Of a stretch of DNA of 15,062 nt, positions 7,294 through 14,677 are shown piece by piece. The stretch's first letter is position 1. Every line of letters begins with the position of its first letter. The notes beneath the pieces are model-generated. The model saw only the letters and a list, made by a program, of their open reading frames with translations, was not told where the DNA came from and searched no databases. The position numbers were made by a program, and so were the translations under genes. The stretch is taken from assembly GCA_016708345.1 (NCBI GenBank), contig JADJFX010000031.1, positions 1-15,062 on the forward strand, read 5' to 3'. Source of the stretch: Candidatus Rhodoferax bjergmarkensis. GTDB taxonomy: Bacteria > Pseudomonadota > Gammaproteobacteria > Burkholderiales > Burkholderiaceae_C.

Positions 7294-7366
7294 AAAATTA
7301 CGCGTTTGAGCTCAGGCCGCGGCCCGCCAGGGCCGTCGCGCCCGAAGCAAATGATTAGAGCCAAGC

Positions 7367-7807
7367 TCAGACAATGTGACCTCTGTGCTTGAAATCCGCA
7401 GACCCAAGCAGCTCTCTAGCTTCGATGGCTTCAAGGTACTCGGAGTCAGAGAGGACTTGGACCGCTGATAGATTTAGCGCGCCTCCCTTCTTTCTCTCCA
7501 GCCATTGCTTGTATGGCCGAATGTGCTCGGCAATTTGCAACGTCGTGGTGTTGCCGGAATGGCTGCATAACAATTACCAACTCCGGATTAGCGCGCTGTT
7601 GTTCTGCATGCATTTCGGCTTTCAGCAAGTCGCCCAGGAAGGCCTTTCTATCCGTCTTTGCTCGGACTCGAGGATGAACTTGAGTTGTCCCTGACAGTCC
7701 TTGACAGTTACGTCCGGCTTGTAGCCCTGCGACACCGCGGTGCCCCGCGAAGCAATGACAAGCGCTCCGATGGGATGTGCCGCAACCTTGAAGTCCGAGT
7801 CTTTCAT
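7367..7807 (-). pseudogene. nuclease-like small protein gene with two compensating frameshifts
   Basis: The gene spans 147 codons. Reading starts MKDSDFKVAAHPIGALVIAS and reaches KPDVTVKDCQGQLKFILESE. It must then change frame near 7640 to continue RKAFLGDLLKAEMHAEQQ and NPELVIVM, and return to the first frame near 7565 for CSHSGNTTTLQIAEHIRPYK and the end GSADFKHRGHIV. The motif PDVTV...FILESEQ resembles a PD...ExE(Q)K nuclease core, which is inference. It lies 112 bp downstream of the MBL gene and upstream of the PD-(D/E)XK-like gene on the same strand. The total length is a multiple of three, so a one-base loss and a one-base gain explain it, and both could be sequencing errors. Confidence 0.6.
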
Positions 7808-7919
7808 TCAATTATCACCAACTCTCTATGGGCGCTAACATTCAAAGCTTACCAATGGAGCTATTGCGAAAGGGGCATGTGCAGCATCCCTCCATAGCAT
7901 CTTGGCAAAAGCTACTGAC

Positions 7920-8185
7920 TCAGGGCAGCAATTGCTTGGACCGAATATTGCGCAAAGTATGGTTATCGATGACATCGTATCCAATATTGCTATGCGCCGC
8001 TAACGACTCGTTGCGAGGGTGCCGATAAACTTTGTGGGTTCCTGCAGAAAAGAATGCGCTTGACACTCCAGAAGTGGCGGGCTGTGGAACCGAATTTGCA
8101 CTCGCTTTATCTCCGTGGTGGGGGACGACAACGGCGTCGAACTTGTTATTGATAAGTTGGCTTATCTTTTGTCTCTTATGACCCA
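7920..8185 (-). pseudogene. MBL-fold (ComEC-like) hydrolase gene, C-terminal segment
   Basis: This is the last third of a metallo-beta-lactamase fold gene that originally ran from GTG 12247 to the stop at 7920 (about 450 codons once the insertions are removed). It carries the typical end of the ComEC-type domain: DAVVVPHHGDKASANSVPQP, then FFSAGTHKVYRHPRNESLAA, ending IRSKQLLP. VVPHHG supplies a metal-ligand histidine region in this family. The segment begins at HKRQKISQLI directly at the ACCCA duplication of the 8186-9803 element. Joining it to the middle segment gives SRMG-HKRQK in frame. In the family the enzyme is a Zn-dependent phosphoesterase or nuclease; a stand-alone cytoplasmic form is expected here because no membrane segments are seen. 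Confidence 0.8.
8181..8185. repeat. 5-bp target-site duplication, left copy (ACCCA)
   Basis: ACCCA at 8181-8185 is repeated at 9804-9808. The element lies exactly between them. Confidence 0.75.
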
Positions 8186-8190
8186 ACCTG

Positions 8191-9717
8191 TTACCAATTC
8201 TGAGCAGAATTGTTTATGGGGGCGAGAGCTGGGATGATGAGTTGCTCGGCGATACGGCACGCGGCGGCGATGGCATTGCGGCCAATGCGAGTGAGGTAAC
8301 AGCGATAGGTGCCGACGACCTTTTTGATCAAGCCGAAGTCACGCAAGCGTTTCCAGGTAACGGGTGATACTAGCGACAGACAGGGTTGTCAGGAACGGCT
8401 TCAAGTCGGCCCGTCGAACGCCCCGGATATTGAACTCGGGATGTTGCAACGAGCACAACAGATCGTGCTCGGTCTTGTCGAAGAAATTGAATCCCTTGAC
8501 GCGATGTCCGTCGATTTCCTTTGGGGTGGTCAGTTTGTTCAGGCAACGCGTTCCCGCCGAGAAATCGTCGAGGGCGGAAAGAAAGTCGAGGTAGCGGCGA
8601 TTACAGCCCAGCAGAATCTCGCGCAGGTCGATCAAGCTGTAAATCGACTTCTTGACGGCGGCCAGTTCCCGGGTGGCATGGCTATCCTGATGTTCCACCT
8701 TGCGGTGGTGTTTGAAGAAGGCAACATCGTTGGTCGTGGTTTCGATACGCAATACCCGGCCGAACTTGTCGTACATCTTGACCGAGTGTTTGCCCAATCG
8801 ATGTTTGATACAGGTCCCCTCGATCCGCGTGGACAACCGGCTCTCCACCTCCCGTGCCAGTTGCGGCGACATTTTTTACCCAGGAAGTGCATGACTTGCG
8901 GTGCCTTGACCGAGACAATCGCTTGTCGCGAGATCGCTCAGTAGAGCGGTTTCATGATGCCCCCCGAACGGAACGCCAAGTCGGTCGAGCACTCGACTTG
9001 CATCAGGCTCCAGTGGTACGTTTGATTGAAGACATCGAGGATCGGGCAGCACTGCCGAGCGTAGCCATCGAGCACCCGGTGCAGCACATCCGGCGACAAG
9101 CGATCGGCCAATTGCTGGGCGCGTTCCCAATCGTCGATCCGGATGAAGGCGTTGTCGGCCATGGCGTAGTCAATGCCGGCCGCCGTCAGTTGGCGTGCCA
9201 GCCAGCTATGTCCGTTGCAATAAATTCGAAGCGGAACGGGCACCACGTCGGCACGCGCACGCACATCAGTCCCAACTCGGCATCGATGGATAGAAGTAGT
9301 AATGCAGGCACTTGCCGGACGTGGGCCGCAGAGTCGTTTGATGGGTGCGCTTGTCGTGCCACGCGCTGTACGACGAGCACGCTTCCATGACCGAGATGAC
9401 ATGGACCAGGCCAGGATAATCGCCGCGTTTACCGACGACATCGGCGACCACGGCTTCCTTGCGGATGCGCTTGGCGATATATTGAATCGTACGCCGCTCG
9501 CCGCCGCCAATGCCTCGGCGTTCGCGCGGATACGATCTCGCAGCGGCTCGGCAAAGCGCGGATAGTCAAAGATGCGGATGTGCTTCGCGTTCAGAAAGCT
9601 CGTCATCCCCGCCGCATGACAAGCGCCCGGCAGCGTGCCAGTAATGACCATCCGGTCGTAGCAGGTCAATACCCCTGCTATCCGGTCGTGGTACCGTTCA
9701 AGAAGCGGTGCGTTCAT
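8191..9717 (-). pseudogene. candidate transposase of unassigned family (YHDRIAG protein), frameshifted
   Basis: ATG 9717 follows AGAGGGGG and opens MNAPLLERYHDRIAGVLTCY, then MVITGTLPGACHAAGMTSFL and FDYPRFAEPLRDRIR. Frames then change at about 9500 and 9260 (VADVVGKRGDYPGLVHVISV; CLHYYFY; VRVPTWCPFRFEF), return for FYCNGHSWLARQLTAAGIDY and TYHWSLMQVECSTDLAFRS, meet TGA after MKPLY near 8938, lose one A of a run near 8872, and continue LSTRIEGTCIKHRLGKHSVK and IYSLIDLREILLGCNRRYL. After a shift at 8339 the end is DFGLIKKVVGTYRCYLTRIG...IIPALA, a winged-helix region. From memory this protein is widespread in proteobacteria under names such as hypothetical protein or MarR-like; its role is inferred from the element's boundaries. 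Confidence 0.75.
8195..8212. repeat. 18-bp palindrome at the 3' tip of the 1.6-kb element
   Basis: CAATTCTG and CAGAATTG are exact inverted copies with AG between. It overlaps the last codons of the element's gene, 9 bp from the element end, and may be a subterminal transposase site or a transcription stop. Confidence 0.5.
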
Positions 9718-9803
9718 CACAGCCCCCTCTTCAGCGTTCAACGTGACGCTACATTACCCTGTTTGGTTCCGGCTCGTCCGCTTAGGTCGTTGCGATTGTC
9801 AGT

Positions 9804-9808
9804 ACCCA
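9804..9808. repeat. 5-bp target-site duplication, right copy (ACCCA)
   Basis: This pairs with 8181-8185. On the minus strand the MBL gene reads AGTCGCATGGGT up to this point. Confidence 0.75.
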
Positions 9809-10059
9809 TGCGACTGTAAGCGTAGTCCCCTGGCAGCAGACCCGTACCTCCCGAAATTTCAGCGATGCCAACAAGGCACTCTCCATTCTTGTCAGAGTAC
9901 GTTGGCTGAGAGCGCAGGAGGCGAAGACGAGCCCCACTATTGAATGAAAAAATGGCGTCTTGAATGCCGTTGACTTTGTTCGTTTGGAGTACTACTGGCG
10001 ACTTAAAGGCCAGAACAGGCTGCCCATTGGGTAGTAGTGATCTTTGAAGCTTGGGCGAG

Positions 10060-10063
10060 CAGG
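10060..10063. repeat. 4-bp target-site duplication, left copy (CAGG)
   Basis: CAGG here is repeated at 11413-11416 directly outside the IS3-family ends. IS3-family elements duplicate 3-5 bp. Confidence 0.65.
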
Positions 10064-10089
10064 AGAGCCGGCCCCGGAAATTCGGACAG
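10064..10089 (+). repeat. left terminal inverted repeat of the second IS3 element
   Basis: This degenerate end reads AGAGCCGGCCCCGG...TTCGGACAG. It agrees with the inverted right end at about 16 of 26 positions, mainly in the GG/CCCG and GGACAG blocks. Confidence 0.6.
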
Positions 10090-10152
10090 AAGGATAAGTG
10101 ATAGCCTTGCCCAACCGACGGCCGCGCAGCGGCCCAACACTGGAGCAAGAGC

Positions 10153-10451
10153 ATGACCAAAAGGACCTGCGGAATCACTCGCCGACATTCAAGGCGCAGG
10201 CGATCGCCGCCCTCAAAGGCGAGAAGACACTGGCGGATCTGGCGCAACACTTTGACGTACATCCGAATCAGATCACGGATCGGAAAACGCAGTTGCAGGA
10301 AAGGTCATCGCAGGTATTTGGTAGTGCGCCGGCCAAGTCGGCCGACCCGGACGTCAAAACCATGCAGGCGAAGATCGGGCAACTCAGTCTGGAAAACGAT
10401 TTTTTAGAAGGTGCGCTCATCAAGGCGGGACTGCTGAGCGCAAAGCGATGA
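10153..10451 (+). pseudogene. IS3-family orfA, frameshifted near the start
   Basis: ATG 10153 gives MTKRT. The conserved continuation RNHSPTFKAQAIAALKGEKT lies one base out of frame from about 10167. It then runs LADLAQHFDVHPNQITDRKT (helix-turn-helix), a GSAPAKSADPD linker and the coiled-coil region MQAKIGQLSLENDFLEGALI, ending KAGLLSAKR with TGA at 10449-10451. Only the first codons are out of frame, so a single-base error or mutation accounts for the loss. The stop overlaps the orfB start as ATGA, the same layout as in the other IS3 copy. Confidence 0.85.
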
Positions 10452-11279
10452 TTGACCGCAACCATGACCTGCCGATCGTTCGGCAATGCGAAATTCTGCG
10501 CCTGTCACGGTCGACCGCCTACTACACCCCGAAACCGACCTCGCCGTCCTGATCTGGCCCTCATGCGACGCATGGATGAGCTGCATCTGGAACACCCCTT
10601 CGCCGGCAGTCGGATGCTCCGCGACCTGCTCCGACTGGCAGGCCAGCAAGTCGGCAGAAAACACGTCCGCACGTTGATGAAGAAGATGGGCATCGAGGCC
10701 ATTTACCGGAGGCCAAACCTCTCGAAACGGCACGATGCCCATCTGATCTATCCCTATCTGCTCAGAGACTTGGTGATCAACCGTCCGAATCAATGCTGGG
10801 CCACCGACATCACCTATATTCCGATGCGCCGCGGCTTTGTGTATCTGATCGCCGTCATCGATTGGTACAGCCGCAAGGTCCTCTCCTGGCGGCTCTCCAA
10901 CACGCTGACTACCGACTTCTGCCTAGAGGCCGTCAGCGAAGCCATTGCCCGTTTCGGCAAGCCGGAGATCTTCAACACGGACCAGGGAAGTCAATTCACC
11001 AGCAGCGAGTTCACCGACCTGCTCAAGCACAACGGGATCAAAATCAGCATGGATGGCAAAGGCTGCTGGCGCGATAACGTGTTCGTCGAACGGCTCTGGA
11101 AGAGCGTCAAATACGAGGAGGTTTATCTCAAGGCATACGACACCGTCGCCGCTGCCCGGGACAGCCTCGGCAACTATCTGACGTTCTACAACACCCGCCG
11201 GCCGCATCAATCGCTTGACGGGAAAACGCCGGATACGTTCTACTTCGAGAACCTGCCGCCGATGAACATCGCGGGATGA
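10448..11279 (+). pseudogene. IS3-family orfB transposase, one frameshift near residue 35
   Basis: ATG 10448 begins MIDRNHDLPIVRQCEILRLS and RSTAYYTPKPTSPS, then hits TGA. One base off, PDLALMRRMDELHLEHPFAG continues to the end, so a frameshift lies near 10548. The core is complete: Asp in WATDITYIPM, Asp in FNTDQGSQF and Glu in VFVERLWKSV with the DD(35)E spacing, then YNTRRPHQSLDGKTP. A shorter frame from 10452 includes the whole catalytic core but replaces the true N-terminus. The gene is normal in length (about 277 codons) apart from the frameshift. Confidence 0.88.
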
Positions 11280-11386
11280 CCACCGCGTTATCCCACCGCC
11301 GGCAGCCACGGTCTAAAGGGACCTTCGGCCACCGCCACCGTGGATAACGCTGACATCGCAGGGCTCCACTTATCGACGTGGATATT

Positions 11387-11412
11387 CTGTCCAAACAAAC
11401 GGGACCACCGCA
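11387..11412 (-). repeat. right terminal inverted repeat of the second IS3 element
   Basis: CTGTCCAAACAAACGGGACC followed by ACCGCA ends the element. Its inverse matches 2448-2473 at 23 of 26 positions. Confidence 0.82.
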
Positions 11413-11416
11413 CAGG
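11413..11416. repeat. 4-bp target-site duplication, right copy (CAGG)
   Basis: This is the partner of 10060-10063. Confidence 0.65.
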
Positions 11417-12247
11417 CTCGTATCCCCCACCAATAGTCGCCAGTGGTCAGCATCAGCGTGTGATATCACCACCTTGAGGTCGCGCAGCGACTTGATGGCC
11501 GAGAGTAACTCGTTAATAAACACACTTCCATCGGCGTGTTGCCTATTTCGGTAGGCACCTCGCGTAACAGGGGTGCCTGCTCCTACGTCGAAAAGAACCC
11601 CCTCCTCACTATTTGCCAGGAGTGTACACATTCCTTGGCCAACATGGAATGCTTGAAGAGTAGGTGCTTCGTCACTCAGGACGAAAGTGAAATTTTTATC
11701 GTCAGTAACAGGGGGAGGCATCACAGATGGGCCCGAAATCAACTTTATCGATTCCAGTTCAAGATATTGCGGCTGACCTGCTCCCTCAGAAAAAGCCTCA
11801 TACACATACACATCGGTAACATCGTTTGCTGGCCTGTAGCGGATTTCTAGCCAGTTTTCCGGCAAAAGTGCCTCGTTTTTTTCCTGCCAACATGCCTCAA
11901 TTACTTCTCCCAGTCTTGGATGTGCTCCCAATCGAGGTAGTCATATCGATATCGACGCGACAACGGATACTCCATGTCTTCAAACCACTTTCCTACTGGC
12001 CACCAGCACTCTGGGGCGCTCCTAGCATCAACAGCTTCGAAAAAAGAACGTAACCCCATGTCAATAACGAACGTCTTGCATCCTTGTTCGCCATTGAAGG
12101 CGCCCTCATCAAAGCTTTCCTTAGATACGCCAATGGTACGAATACACATAATGCTTGGTACATAGTCTTGAACCGCAAGGATGGCGTCTATTCTTGCGTA
12201 AGCAACGCCCTCTGGGATGCAATTTGTGTCCTTCTGTTCTCGTTCAC
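11413..12247 (-). pseudogene. MBL-fold (ComEC-like) hydrolase gene, N-terminal segment
   Basis: The GTG start at 12247 overlaps the upstream stop as GTGA and follows GGGAG at 12257-12261. The reading VNENR shifts frame near 12233 to KDTNCIPEGVAYARIDAILA, IMCIRTIGVSKESFDEGAFN and YRYDYLDWEHIQDWE. It shifts again near 11915 to VIEACWQEKNEALLPENWLE. From about residue 165 the MBL core begins: AFHVGQGMCTLLANSEEGVL, FDVGAGTP, and the metal-binding motif VISHADADHW, which fits the HxDxDH pattern. The gene is cut right after this by the IS3 copy. The roughly 160-residue N-terminal extension is of unknown function. Reconstructed total length is 1,352 nt, one base short of 451 codons. Confidence 0.8.
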
Positions 12248-12528
12248 TTGTCTATTCTCCCAATTTCAATTGTTTGTACGTTCAGGTAATTTTTGGATTC
12301 AATTAGTATTTTGGCACACCCCACCCGGATTTTTCGAGGCTTGCGGTTCTCTTCGGTGTATTCCGTGAAGCCAACGGAGAGTCGGTTCATTCTGTACACA
12401 TGAATACGCAAAATCAATATTGATGCGTCGGTTCTTGAGGGTACAAGCTTGCCCAGCCTATCACACAGCTGATGGCGGCAGCCTCTGTGGCTTTGGCTGG
12501 ACCCATAGAGAAAGTGTATATTCTTCAT
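12244..12528 (-). CDS. small ORF heading the MBL operon, unknown
   Basis: The frame ends FTEYTEENRKPRKIRVGCAK, ILIESKNYLNVQTIEIGRIDK with TGA inside the GTGA overlap with the MBL start, which indicates translational coupling and supports a real upstream gene. The 5' part is uncertain: ATG 12528 gives MKNIHFLYGSSQSHRGCRHQ but has no ribosome site, and the Cys/His/Ser-rich residues there do not look native. Neighbouring frames contain more natural stretches (AKATEAAAISCVIGWASLYP; VTIIRNVAAVVTAYHM), so the gene may be frameshifted with its true start nearer 12590. I do not recognise the family. Confidence 0.4.
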   Translation of the reverse strand: MKNIHFLYGSSQSHRGCRHQLCDRLGKLVPSRTDASILILRIHVYRMNRLSVGFTEYTEENRKPRKIRVGCAKILIESKNYLNVQTIEIGRIDK

Positions 12529-12719
12529 TGCAGCGTCATGTGGTATGCCGTGACAACAGCAGCGACATTCCGAATGATTGTTACCTGAGGCCCACTCCAT
12601 GTCATCAAAGACAAAACTAAAGGCACAGCAACTCGCATGGGCAAATAGTGTCGGCAAAGTTGCCGATGCCAGTGGGTATCTATCCAGTTACGAAGAAAAC
12701 TTGTACCAGAAGCTTTCTA

Positions 12720-12757
12720 GTGTTTAATTGCATAAATTAACGATCGTATTACGAAGC
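12720..12757 (+). repeat. left inverted repeat of the IS630 element
   Basis: It starts GTGTTTAATTGCA and continues imperfectly (AACGATCGTATTACGA against AACGATAGTATTATGA at the other end). The transposase stop codon lies inside it (12724-12726). Confidence 0.88.
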
Positions 12758-13799
12758 TGAGCGCCCCTGACCTCGCGCTTGCGCTGGGATGAAGGGGGGG
12801 CATTGACGTTGTACGCGACGGTGAAATCGTCACCGGCGGTGGGCGTTGCTCGATGCTTCCGAAGCTTGCATTGTTGAGCGTCTTGCTGGAAGATGCCGAA
12901 CCAATCTCGACTTGATTGAGCCAGCTTGCACAGTGGGCGTGAAATGGAAGGTGACGTTGGGATGCCGCAAGCCAGTCGTCGTTTTCTTTGTGAGTACTGA
13001 GGGTTGTCCAGGATGACGTGTTTGCCTTCCCGCAGGTTGATCCTCAATCACCCCATCCATGAAGGCCTGAAAGTCGGCGCGCTTCTTGGGCTGCGGTCTT
13101 GCCGCGGATAGCACCGGTGGCCACTCCCCAAAGCGGCGAACAGATTGACGTGCCGTGGCGTTTGTGGTGCTTTTCATCCCTGGAACGATCTGCCGCTGCT
13201 GGTCTGCACGCAGCCCGCGTGCGCTCGAGTGCCTGGATCGAGGGTTTCTCATCCACACTCAGCACCAAGGCGTTCTGGCGGGGTGCAAGTACAGCCCAAT
13301 GACGTCGGCGGCCTTGGCCGCAAACTCGGGGTCCCGTGCTGACGCACCACGAGCGGTGGCGCCGCAACTGGATGCCTTTGCTTGCGCAGTACGCGCCACA
13401 CCGCGTGATCGGAGACGCCCAGCGCCAACGCCAGGGATCCGCCATCCCAACTCGCCATGCCCGCCGGCGGCGGCAGTTCCAATTGCGTCAGGATTCGATC
13501 ACGCAACGCGACGCCGTATTTGGCGGGCTTGCCAGACCTGGGTTCGTCGCGCAGTCCGGCAATGCCGTGCGCGGCAAAGCGGCGGGCGCCATTGTCCGAC
13601 CGTATTCGGCCGCACCCCGATCTCCCGGGCAACTTCGTCATTGCGCCGCCCTGCAGGCAAGCGATCACGATGCGCGCCCGCTCGGCAAGGCGAACCCCCC
13701 ACTTCGGGATTTCGCGACAGGCGCTCAAGCTCGGCCATCACCTCGCCGAACACTTGACAACGCTATCGCAATCCGTGTCATCACGCCCCCGATATCCAT
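12724..13799 (-). pseudogene. IS630-family DDE transposase, multiply frameshifted
   Basis: From ATG 13799 (MDIGGVMTRIAIALS) the conserved text is spread over all three frames: VFGEVMAELERLSRNPEVG, RLAERARIVIACLQG, NDEVAREIGVRPNTVGQW, FAAHGIAGLRDEPRSGKPAK, YGVALRDRILTQLELPPPAG, then DPEFAAKAADVIGLYLHP. The catalytic residues remain readable: Asp in LVLSVDEKPSIQALERT, Asp in HVILDN, and Glu in SWLNQVEI. The C-terminus is YNVNAPPSSQRKREVRGAQL, RNTIVNLCN. At least eight shifts are needed; one is ATTTGG read as ATTGG after QVEI (near 12913). Total span (about 358 codons) is normal for an IS630 transposase with helix-turn-helix N-terminus. Confidence 0.9.
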
Positions 13800-13808
13800 G
13801 CAATAGGC

Positions 13809-13846
13809 GCATCATAATACTATCGTTGTATATTGCAATTAAACAC
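13809..13846 (-). repeat. right inverted repeat of the IS630 element
   Basis: The tip TGCAATTAAACAC at 13834-13846 is the exact inverse of 12720-12732. It is followed by the TA duplication. Confidence 0.88.
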
Positions 13847-14677
13847 TAGTCAGGTGCAGCACGCCTTTGAAACAGCAGGCGGCTCAGAACTTCGCGACAT
13901 GAAGAATCGCCCGGCCAAGTTGAAGGCGCTTCACCTCGGCCGCCCTGGCAGTTAACTTCTTTGCCTACTGGGAGAGCGGTGCGACAGATTTGCCTCTTCG
14001 GGCCTGGGTCTTCCCGTTGCGCCTGCAATAATCGAATTTGAAGCGCAGTTCCCGACCGGGCTTGCGGGGTATCCCGCCGAATCTGGATGTTGCCTTCCGA
14101 TTCATCGGCGGTTTGGTAATTGGTGTTGAGAGCAAGTTTAGCGAGTGGCTAACACCCAAGGCAGCCAACAAAGAACCATGCAAACCGAAGTACTTTCCTG
14201 AGTCGGTCGAGCTATGGTCAGAAAAGGGCTTGCCAGCCTGTCAGAGGCTTGCCTCAGAAGTGCGTGCTGGAAAAATCCATTTCCGATACCTCGACGCGAG
14301 CCAAGCTAATACAAAAAAAAAAGCCATGCGCTGGGTTTGGCCTGCGCCACGGATACATTTGAACTTCTGCCTTTTTCTTCGATTGGCAGGGGCCGGAGTC
14401 AGTCGCTCATCGCGAGGAGGTGGCACTGTTCGAGCGACTTGTCGGTAGTGATTTCAAGTTCCATTGGCGCAGCTATCACGATGTCTTCAAACAGTTACGG
14501 CAAACTGCTGATGGTGCCCATGGTTCATATTTAAGGTACCTGGGTGAGCGCTATTTCTCAGCAGAGGGCTAATCGTGCGAACCTTTGCATACCTATAACC
14601 TACCGGAAAGTCAACCGCTGCGCGGTTCACTACCCCGCGTATCGCAAAGTCAATCCAGTAATGGGACTGAAACGCTT

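Larger units (their letters stand above)
8186..9803 (-). mobile_element. 1.6-kb single-gene transposable element of unassigned family, inserted in the MBL gene
   Basis: The 1,618-bp segment is bounded by ACCCA duplications, and its removal with one copy restores the MBL reading frame, which directly shows an insertion. It contains one minus-strand gene of about 509 codons with an 86-bp leader; the stop codon lies only 5 bp from the far end. Clear terminal inverted repeats are not visible: ACCTGTTACC at one end and ACTGACAATC at the other agree only with gaps. The encoded protein shows no RNase H DDE, HUH or serine/tyrosine recombinase motif that I can recognise. The element is itself frameshifted, so this copy is dead as written. 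Confidence 0.78.
9804..10063 (-). pseudogene. MBL-fold hydrolase gene, middle segment
   Basis: The segment lies between the two insertions and reads NGQPVLAFKSPVVLQTNKVN, GIQDAIFSFNSGARLRLLRS, SDKNGECLVGIAEISGGTGL and LPGDYAYSRMG. The LVxxAE...GGTxLLPGD block is the strand preceding the second metal-binding Asp in ComEC-type MBL domains. At its right end (10060-10063, CAGG) it meets the IS3-family copy. There the frame is off by one relative to the N-terminal segment, so a frameshift lies within about 10020-10060 or just upstream of the IS. Confidence 0.75.
10064..11412 (+). mobile_element. second IS3-family insertion sequence, inserted in the MBL gene, inactive
   Basis: The 1,349-bp element has orfA and orfB on the plus strand and inverted ends of the same type as the copy at 2448-3912; 23 of 26 end positions match between the right end here and the left end there. 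A CAGG duplication flanks it. It lies between the N-terminal and middle parts of the MBL gene, opposite in strand. Both transposase genes carry a frameshift, so this copy looks inactive. The left end is clearly less conserved than the right. Confidence 0.88.
12720..13846 (-). mobile_element. IS630-family insertion sequence in the endonuclease gene
   Basis: The 1,127-bp element is flanked by TA on both sides (12718-12719 and 13847-13848), the hallmark IS630 target. Its ends are inverted repeats with 13 perfect terminal bases (GTGTTTAATTGCA) and further imperfect pairing to about 38 bp. Excision with one TA restores the interrupted gene exactly in frame. The near-perfect tips suggest a young insertion, yet the transposase gene is full of frameshifts. 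Confidence 0.93.
12599..14572 (+). pseudogene. PGN_0703-type putative restriction endonuclease, split by an IS630 element
   Basis: ATG 12599 follows TGAGG and opens MSSKTKLKAQQLAWANSVGK and GYLSSYEENLYQKLSS up to the TA at 12718-12719. After the IS630 element it resumes at 13849 in the same frame: QVQHAFETAGGSELRDMKNR, PAKLKALH. One-base shifts follow near 13928 (ALAVNFFAYW), 14000 (LGLPVAPAIIEFEAQFPTGL), in the ten-A run near 14312 (HALGLACATDTFEL) and near 14370 (FFFDWQGPESVAHREEVALF), and the end is FSAEG with TAA at 14570-14572. The catalytic PD-(D/E)XK signature is NLDVAFRFIGGLVIGVESKF (Asp, then Glu-Ser-Lys). About 281 codons without the IS, normal for the family as I remember it. It cuts DNA by inference only. 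It diverges from the MBL operon. Confidence 0.85.

Noticed and set aside
8309..8944. A 211-codon plus-strand open frame
   Set aside because: It is the complement of the C-terminal half of the unassigned element's gene, whose minus-strand reading is strongly patterned.
8186..9803. Terminal inverted repeats at the tips of the 1.6-kb element
   Set aside because: ACCTGTTACCAATTC and ACTGACAATC can be aligned only with four gaps, which is not better than chance.
13155..13757. A 200-codon plus-strand open frame
   Set aside because: It is antisense to the IS630 transposase; the recognisable transposase motifs are all on the minus strand.
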